NCBI RefSeq assembly: GCF_003628475.1
Contig: NZ_RCAA01000006.1
Span: 4,299 to 43,500, forward strand
Length of the DNA stretch: 39,202 nucleotides
DNA from: Enterobacter sp. R1(2018)
Lineage (GTDB): Bacteria > Pseudomonadota > Gammaproteobacteria > Enterobacterales > Enterobacteriaceae
Reading direction: 5' to 3'
Shown: one piece after another, positions 34,113 to 39,202 of the stretch
Position numbering within the stretch: position 1 is the stretch's first letter
How the letters are laid out: every line of letters starts with the position of its first letter
Program-made: the position numbers and the translations under genes
The notes under the pieces: model-generated
Told to the model about the DNA's origin: nothing
Seen by the model: the letters and a program-made list of their open reading frames with translations, nothing else
The model's database searches: none

Positions 34113-34675
34113 TACGCGTGCCCCGCTTCGCCAGGCATGGTATGGATATCGACGCCTATCAGCTTCGCCGCTTCGCGCCAGCGTTCGGCAATCGGGGTAT
34201 GGAACAGAATCGCTGCGTCCGCCGGGGCGGTAAGCCAGACGTTTTCGAGGATCTCTTGCTCAAGCTGCCCTTTCTCCCAGGAGGAGTAGCCCAGCGCCAC
34301 CATTACATTTTTCGGCTGGTTTGGCGTGCCTATGGTTTCCAGCACGTCCCGGGAGGTGGTGATGACGGTATCCGCAGAGATACGAATACTTGAAGCGAAC
34401 AGGTCCGGCGGGCTGTGGAGGATAAAGCCACGGTCTTCCGCCAGAGGGCCGCCAATAAATACCGGTTTATCAAGACGGATAGCCGGGTCACGTGGGTCGG
34501 GCTCGATCTTCAGCTTTTGCAGTACGCCTTCAACCTGCAGGTTTTCGAGGGGTTTATTGATGATAATGCCCATCGCGCCATCTTCGTTGTATTCGCAGAT
34601 ATAAACGACGGCGCGCTTAAAAAGCGGGTCCTGGAGAGCCGGCATGGCAATAAGAAAGTGATGCTGTAAATTCAT
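34112..34675 (-). CDS. yqgE: YqgE, DUF179 family protein
   Basis: 187-aa, the same length as E. coli YqgE ([48 protein letters not shown]). The family's function is unknown; it is almost always encoded directly before ruvX, with translation coupled through TAATG as here. It follows gshB by 101 bases, a gap containing a GGCGGT/ACCGCC hairpin (34751-34768) with no T-run. Confidence 0.96.
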   Translation of the reverse strand: MNLQHHFLIAMPALQDPLFKRAVVYICEYNEDGAMGIIINKPLENLQVEGVLQKLKIEPDPRDPAIRLDKPVFIGGPLAEDRGFILHSPPDLFASSIRISADTVITTSRDVLETIGTPNQPKNVMVALGYSSWEKGQLEQEILENVWLTAPADAAILFHTPIAERWREAAKLIGVDIHTMPGEAGHA

Positions 34676-34776
34676 TGTCAGAGGTTCTGATCCCGGTTGA
34701 AAAAGCGACAGCGCCCAGTATGCGGGGAAAGGGGCTAGCTGTCACTACTGGCGGTTTCCCTACCGCCGCTTAAAAA

Positions 34777-35724
34777 TTACTTCGCCAGACGCTTTTCAAC
34801 GGCGTCAAACAGCATACCCGTAATGGACACCGGGAAAGCGGCTTCGATTTCGCGGATGCAGGTAGGGCTGGTGACGTTAATTTCGGTCAGGCGATCGCCA
34901 ATAATATCCAGGCCGACGAAGATAAGCCCTTTGGCTTTCAGGGTCGGGCCTACGCGGCGTGCAATATCCCAGTCGCTTTCAGTCAGCGGACGAGGTTCGC
35001 CACGGCCGCCGGCCGCCAGGTTACCGCGCGTTTCGCCGCCCTGAGGAATACGCGCAAGGCAGTACGGCACCGGTTCGCCGTCAACGACCAGCACGCGTTT
35101 GTCGCCGTCGACGATAGCTGGCAGATAGTTTTGCGCCATGCAGTAGCGGTTGCCGAGCTCGGTCAGGGTTTCTGCAATCACCCCGAGGTTAGGATCGCCT
35201 TCCTTCACGCGGAAGATAGAAGTGCCGCCCATGCCGTCCAGCGGTTTCATAATGATATCGCCGTGCTTCTGCCAGAATGCTTTGAGCTGCGCTTTATTGC
35301 GCGTCACCAGCGTTTCCGGGGTTAAATCCGCAAACCAGGCGGTGAAGAGCTTCTCGTTGCAATCGCGCAGGCTCTGCGGTTTGTTGACGATCAGCGTGCC
35401 TTTTTCCTCGGCGCGCTCAAGAATATAGGTGGCGTAGATAAACTCGGTATCAAACGGCGGGTCTTTACGCATCAGTATGACGTCCAGATCGGTCAGCGCA
35501 ATATCCTGCTCGCTGCCGAAGTCATACCATTTATCGTAATTCTGCTCGACGCTGACCTGGCGGGTACGGGCCCGCGCTTCGCCGTTAATCAGATACAGGT
35601 CCGCCATTTCCATATAGTGGATTTCGTAGCCGCGGCTTTGCGCTTCGAGCAGCATGGCGAAGCTTGAATCTTTTTTGATATTGATGTTTGCGATGGGGTC
35701 CATCACGATGCCGAGCTTGATCAT
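34777..35724 (-). CDS. gshB: GshB, glutathione synthetase
   Basis: 315-aa ATP-grasp enzyme that joins gamma-glutamylcysteine and glycine to give glutathione. KPLDGMGGTSIFRV is the ATP-binding loop, with MRKDPPFDTEFIYATY and INVTSPTCIREIE also conserved. ATG 35724 (MIKLGIVMDPI) is chosen because AAAGGAG lies directly upstream; the frame starts earlier at 35751 inside rsmE. It follows rsmE by 10 bases. Confidence 0.98.
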   Translation of the reverse strand: MIKLGIVMDPIANINIKKDSSFAMLLEAQSRGYEIHYMEMADLYLINGEARARTRQVSVEQNYDKWYDFGSEQDIALTDLDVILMRKDPPFDTEFIYATYILERAEEKGTLIVNKPQSLRDCNEKLFTAWFADLTPETLVTRNKAQLKAFWQKHGDIIMKPLDGMGGTSIFRVKEGDPNLGVIAETLTELGNRYCMAQNYLPAIVDGDKRVLVVDGEPVPYCLARIPQGGETRGNLAAGGRGEPRPLTESDWDIARRVGPTLKAKGLIFVGLDIIGDRLTEINVTSPTCIREIEAAFPVSITGMLFDAVEKRLAK

Positions 35725-35734
35725 TTTTTCTCCT

Positions 35735-36466
35735 TTAGCCCAGATCGCCAAAACGCACCTGAAGCGCGGTGATGGCGGTGAGCGCGGTAGTCTCAGTGCG
35801 CAGAACGCGTGGTCCTAACAAGATATCAGTAAACTGGTGGCGTGCGGTCATGGCAATTTCGTCCGCCGTTAAACCGCCTTCCGGCCCGATCAACAAACGT
35901 ACGCGTTCGACCGGCTGCGGCAGGGTATTAATGCTGGCGCTGGCGCGAGGGTGAAGGTTGAGCTTCAGACTGTCGTCCTGCTCGGCGCTCCACTCCTCTA
36001 AATCCATCGCCGGGCGTATTTCCGGCACCACGTTACGGCCGCATTGTTCGCAGGCGGCAACGGCGATTTTACGCCACTGCGTGAGCTTTTTATGCAGGCG
36101 CTCGGCGTCAAGCTTTACGCCGCAGCGCTCGGAAAACAAAGGCGTAATCACGTTCACGCCCAGCTCAACGGCTTTTTGGATGGTGAACTCCATCTTTTCG
36201 CCGCGCGACATGACCTGGCCGAGATGCAGATGCAGCGGGGATTCCCGGTTATCGGCGCTGGCAGCCAGCACTTTGACCCGCACGGTTTTTTTATCAGCCT
36301 GCACGATTTCAGCGTCAAAAACCTGGTTGCTGCCGTCAAAGAGCTGCAGCGCCTGTCCTGCCCCCATGCGTAAAACGCGGCCCACATGGTTGGCGGCATC
36401 TTCGCTCAGGGCCAGCTCCTCGCCGACGGCGAGTAATTCAGGGTGATGAATGCGGGGTATACGCAT
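35735..36466 (-). CDS. rsmE: RsmE, 16S rRNA m3U1498 methyltransferase
   Basis: 243-aa SPOUT methyltransferase, the same length as E. coli RsmE. A PUA-like N-terminus ([19 protein letters not shown]) precedes the knotted SAM site with LLIGPEGGL and [13 protein letters not shown]. It methylates U1498 in the decoding region of 16S rRNA. First gene of the rsmE-gshB-yqgE-ruvX run; upstream lies a 155-base gap with one REP unit. Confidence 0.98.
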   Translation of the reverse strand: MRIPRIHHPELLAVGEELALSEDAANHVGRVLRMGAGQALQLFDGSNQVFDAEIVQADKKTVRVKVLAASADNRESPLHLHLGQVMSRGEKMEFTIQKAVELGVNVITPLFSERCGVKLDAERLHKKLTQWRKIAVAACEQCGRNVVPEIRPAMDLEEWSAEQDDSLKLNLHPRASASINTLPQPVERVRLLIGPEGGLTADEIAMTARHQFTDILLGPRVLRTETTALTAITALQVRFGDLG

Positions 36467-36537
36467 GCGTAAAATATCCGATTGTTAGGCTGTATGTCCG
36501 GACACAGGGCGGGTAAAAGAAGCGCCATTCATCACGC

Positions 36538-36570
36538 GGTGGCGGATGGCGCAAGCATATCCGCCCTGCG
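36538..36570. repeat. Single REP unit between endA and rsmE
   Basis: GGTGGCGGATGGCGCAAGCA...TATCCGCCCTGCG is a REP-like palindrome similar to the units downstream of yggN. It lies between the endA stop and rsmE start. Confidence 0.75.
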
Positions 36571-36621
36571 AAAGTCCTGTTCGTTAGTCACAGCTAAATG
36601 AGCAATGGAGGCTAGTTTAGG

Positions 36622-37329
36622 TTAGCTGTTTTGTGCCTGGCAAGCCCGCAGCACATAAGGGTTATGATTACCCTGAACTTTAGCGATGCGCTCGTCGCGC
36701 TCGCACTCCCAGCCGCTGACCGGGTAGAGCTTATTCCAGACTTCGAAAAGCTGAGTTTGCTGGCGGGAAAGCCTCAGTTGATATTGGTCGCGCATATAGA
36801 AGTAGGTGCGGGCAATGGCCCCGCGCGCACGCGCCGGCGGCTCGGCCAGCTTATCCTTAAAATCGACTTTCATTTCGCACTGGCCGTACTGGCCTTCGCC
36901 GCCGTTCCACTGGCTGTACATAAAGTTATTTCTGTCCGCGTTCACTTCTCCCACAGCAGGCTGCAGGTTGTGCATGTCGCTTTCCATTTTGCGGTAAAGC
37001 GGATCTTTAGCGCAGTTCTTTCTTCCGCCGTCCTGCCAGCACTGGCGCTGGTGGCCGAACTGCCAGGCCGGAACGACGTGCTCCCATTCTATACGCGAGG
37101 CGCGGTTTTCATTTTTACGCACTTTATAACCGCATGATTTGAGGTCGGGGATACCTTTTTTACCCTGCCAGCTGATTTTGCAGCCGCAGTAAAAATCTCC
37201 CGGCGCGTCGGCATTCACTTTGACGCCGGCTGCTTTGGCCTGCGAGAAGCTGTTGATACCGGCGCTGAAAGCAAAAAAAGAGGAGAAGGTTGCAACAACT
37301 GCAACAGCCCAAAAATATTTGCGAGACAT
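36622..37329 (-). CDS. endA: EndA, periplasmic DNA-specific endonuclease I
   Basis: 235-aa, the same length as E. coli EndA. The signal peptide ([19 protein letters not shown]...) is cleaved near FSA-GINSF. The mature enzyme carries [19 protein letters not shown] with the catalytic His, paired cysteines ([20 protein letters not shown]) and [12 protein letters not shown]. It cuts double-stranded DNA in the periplasm. AAGGA lies upstream of ATG 37329. It lies 91 bases from sprT. Confidence 0.98.
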   Translation of the reverse strand: MSRKYFWAVAVVATFSSFFAFSAGINSFSQAKAAGVKVNADAPGDFYCGCKISWQGKKGIPDLKSCGYKVRKNENRASRIEWEHVVPAWQFGHQRQCWQDGGRKNCAKDPLYRKMESDMHNLQPAVGEVNADRNNFMYSQWNGGEGQYGQCEMKVDFKDKLAEPPARARGAIARTYFYMRDQYQLRLSRQQTQLFEVWNKLYPVSGWECERDERIAKVQGNHNPYVLRACQAQNS

Positions 37330-37420
37330 TTCCAGAATCCTTGCTAAAACCTGCCCGCACCCTACCTGAGGATTTATCCAGTTTCAATGAGCGCGATCTG
37401 GAAACTTTTCGGCTAATTTT

Positions 37421-37936
37421 TTATTTACAGGAAGCGGTAAGCTCAGGTTTTAACAGGTCGCCGCAGCGCACGCAGCGGTATTCAGATTCACCGCGAAGCA
37501 CCCTGTTGTGACGGCGAACGGTAAGCTGATGCAGCTGGCAGCGGCAGCGATAGGGGAAGGTGTTTTTGCGCACCGACTGCACTTCAAACTGGTGGGTCCG
37601 GCGAGCGGGAACGCCGAGGACGGCCTCCATCATCCATTTCCACTCTTTACCGTGCGGCGCTACGCGGCCGAAATGTTTCCAGACCAGAAGATGCGCCAGC
37701 TCGTGCGGCACCACCTCATCGATAAAGGCCTGCTGGTTTTCCATCAAAAGCACGGGATTCAGACGGATTTCGTAGCTCTCCATCCAGGCGGTGCCCGCGG
37801 CGGTGCCGCGCTGCTGATACACCAGTTTCGGTTCCGGATAGCTACGGCCTAAATGCAGATTTGCCTGCTGTAATTTTTCCCGCAGGCTACGCATAACGGC
37901 CTGTTGGATAGCGATGGGAAGTCGTGGGGATTTCAT
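37421..37936 (-). CDS. sprT: SprT family zinc protein
   Basis: 171-aa SprT-like protein (E. coli 165). The metalloprotease-like zinc motif HELAH lies in [16 protein letters not shown], and the C-terminus has a zinc-ribbon pair CRCQ...CVRCG. The E. coli function is not firmly established; relatives in other organisms cleave DNA-protein crosslinks. The extra C-terminal residues ([10 protein letters not shown]) differ from E. coli. It is transcribed after galP on the same strand, beyond a hairpin. Confidence 0.95.
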   Translation of the reverse strand: MKSPRLPIAIQQAVMRSLREKLQQANLHLGRSYPEPKLVYQQRGTAAGTAWMESYEIRLNPVLLMENQQAFIDEVVPHELAHLLVWKHFGRVAPHGKEWKWMMEAVLGVPARRTHQFEVQSVRKNTFPYRCRCQLHQLTVRRHNRVLRGESEYRCVRCGDLLKPELTASCK

Positions 37937-37972
37937 AACGGCAGAGAATAGAATGGGGCGGAGCAGGGCGCA

Positions 37973-37998
37973 AGCCCCTCTCCTTGCGGAGAAGGGCT
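37973..37998 (-). terminator. Hairpin downstream of galP, possible weak terminator
   Basis: AGCCCCTCTCC (37973-37983), loop TTGC, GGAGAAGGGCT (37988-37998): a stem with one mismatch, 9 bases past the galP stop. No T-run follows on the minus strand, so termination may be partial or Rho-assisted. Confidence 0.45.
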
Positions 37999-38007
37999 CT
38001 TTTACGC

Positions 38008-39202
38008 TTAGTCGTGCGCGCCAATCTCACGTAACGGACGGCCTTTCATCAGGTTACGTTCAATATGCTCCAGCGACACGTGTTTGGTTTCCGGCACCAG
38101 CCACAGCGTCAGGACGATAAAGAAGATGTTCAGACCGGCGTAGACCCAGAAGGTGTTCGCGTTGCCCAGCGTATTGAGCATGGTCAGGAAGGTTGCGCCG
38201 ACAATCATGTTGGCGATCCAGTTAGTGGTGGTGGAGCAGGTAATACCGAAATCACGGCCTTTCAGCGGCTGGATTTCAGAGCACAGCACCCAGATCAGCG
38301 GACCGGCGCTCATCGCAAAGCCAATGATAAACATCAGCAGCATGGCGACAGCGAAGTACTGCGCGCCCTGCGAGTGAATGCCAACGTGCAGCATCGTGCC
38401 GAGCACGCCCATCCCCGTAGCCATAACCAAAAAGCCCAGCACCAGCGTCGGTTTACGACCCCAGCGATCCACCAGGCCGATTGCGATAAAGGTCGCCAGC
38501 ACGTTAATCAGGCCGACGATAACCGTCCCCCACATCTGCTGAGTGGTGTTGGTGAAACCGGCGATTTCAAAGATTTTCGGCGCGTAGTACATGATGACGT
38601 TCATACCGGTGAACTGCTGCATCACCTGAAGCAGAACGCCAAGGAACACCGCGCGACGGAAGTTGCTGTTGTCTTTAAACAACGCCCAGCCGCTCTGTTT
38701 CACCTGCAGGCTTTCACGAATTTCTTCAAGTTCACGCTTCGCTTCGGCGCTGGTGTCGCGCAGACGTAAAAGCACGCGTTCGGCATCGTGGAAACGGCGT
38801 TTGGCGGCGAACCAGCGCGGGCTGTCCGGCAGGAAGAATACGCCGATCAGCAGCAGCAGGGCCGGAATGGTGATAATGCCGAGCATCCAGCGCCATGAAC
38901 CCGAGTAGCTAAAGGCGGTATCGGACAGATAGGCGCCGAGGATACCGATGGTGATCATCAGCTGATACATAGAAATCATGCTGCCGCGGATTTTTTCCGG
39001 CGCGATCTCAGACAGGTAAAGCGGCGCGGTATAAGACGCGACGCCGACGGCCAGGCCAAGCAGCACGCGGGAAATGATCAGCACTTCAACGTTTGGTGCA
39101 AAGGCCGAGCACAGCGAACCGGCCACGAAAAGGATCGCGCCGATCATCAGGCTGTATTTACGCCCCAAGCGGAAGGAGAGCCAGCCGCTGCCGACGGCGC
39201 CC
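38008..39202 (-). CDS. galP: GalP, galactose:H+ symporter (5' end outside window)
   Basis: C-terminal ~397 residues of GalP (E. coli 464 aa); the frame runs off the right edge and the N-terminal two membrane helices are missing. It is a major facilitator superfamily sugar:proton symporter in the inner membrane. Signatures include [37 protein letters not shown] (sugar site), VDRWGRKPT and PETKHVSLE. The C-terminus REIGAHD is identical to E. coli. An apparent Met at 39168 is internal, since homologous sequence continues before it. Confidence 0.97.
   Translation of the reverse strand, partial: GAVGSGWLSFRLGRKYSLMIGAILFVAGSLCSAFAPNVEVLIISRVLLGLAVGVASYTAPLYLSEIAPEKIRGSMISMYQLMITIGILGAYLSDTAFSYSGSWRWMLGIITIPALLLLIGVFFLPDSPRWFAAKRRFHDAERVLLRLRDTSAEAKRELEEIRESLQVKQSGWALFKDNSNFRRAVFLGVLLQVMQQFTGMNVIMYYAPKIFEIAGFTNTTQQMWGTVIVGLINVLATFIAIGLVDRWGRKPTLVLGFLVMATGMGVLGTMLHVGIHSQGAQYFAVAMLLMFIIGFAMSAGPLIWVLCSEIQPLKGRDFGITCSTTTNWIANMIVGATFLTMLNTLGNANTFWVYAGLNIFFIVLTLWLVPETKHVSLEHIERNLMKGRPLREIGAHD

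Noticed and set aside
34751..34768. GGCGGT/ACCGCC hairpin between gshB and yqgE as a terminator
   Set aside because: Only a 6-bp stem and no T-run in the direction of transcription; may be an mRNA structure but unsupported as a terminator.

Overview
The window is a stretch of enterobacterial chromosome. From about 20.5 kb to the right edge it carries a nearly unbroken core block in the familiar order pheV-yqgA-speC-mltC-yggX-mutY-trmB-yggL-yggN-hemW-rdgB-yggU-yggT-yggS-yggR-ruvX-yqgE-gshB-rsmE-endA-sprT-galP. Protein sequences are close to E. coli but clearly not E. coli, and nupG and ansB/yggM are absent from their E. coli positions. This fits a member of the Enterobacteriaceae such as Enterobacter, Cedecea, Kosakonia or a relative; the genus cannot be fixed from the sequence alone.

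Region 1 (1-13.85 kb, + strand) is the distal part of a type VI secretion (T6SS) locus: the tail end of an unidentified gene, a two-TM protein of unknown function, tssM, tssA, a PAAR-tipped membrane-toxin candidate with a small membrane protein as likely immunity, a decayed immunity-like remnant, tssF, tssG, tssJ, tssE and a VasL/TssA-like gene whose 5' end looks frameshifted. Genes overlap or abut (GTGA, TAATG, TGATG junctions), so they are probably one transcriptional unit. The sheath, baseplate TssK, TssL, ClpV, Hcp and VgrG genes are not here and should lie to the left. The AT-rich effector tip and immunity gene sit in an otherwise GC-richer operon, as in an exchanged toxin cassette.

Region 2 (13.85-20.5 kb) is accessory: a decayed minus-strand gene (two frameshifts and an internal stop), then a 1586-aa minus-strand autotransporter with five 174-aa Ig-like modules, then about 0.9 kb with no convincing gene. 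It ends at tRNA-Phe (pheV), a classic island insertion point whose 3' end faces this region. No integrase is visible.

Region 3 (20.5-39.2 kb) is the core block. It covers polyamine synthesis (speC, with a long structured leader), peptidoglycan lysis (mltC), oxidative/DNA-repair functions (yggX, mutY, rdgB), tRNA and rRNA modification (trmB, rsmE), haem chaperoning (hemW), PLP homeostasis (yggS), a PilT-like ATPase (yggR), pre-16S maturation (ruvX), glutathione synthesis (gshB), endonuclease I (endA), SprT and galactose import (galP, cut by the window edge). A hicA-hicB toxin-antitoxin pair is inserted between yggR and ruvX. Two REP/BIME elements and several clear intrinsic terminators punctuate the block.
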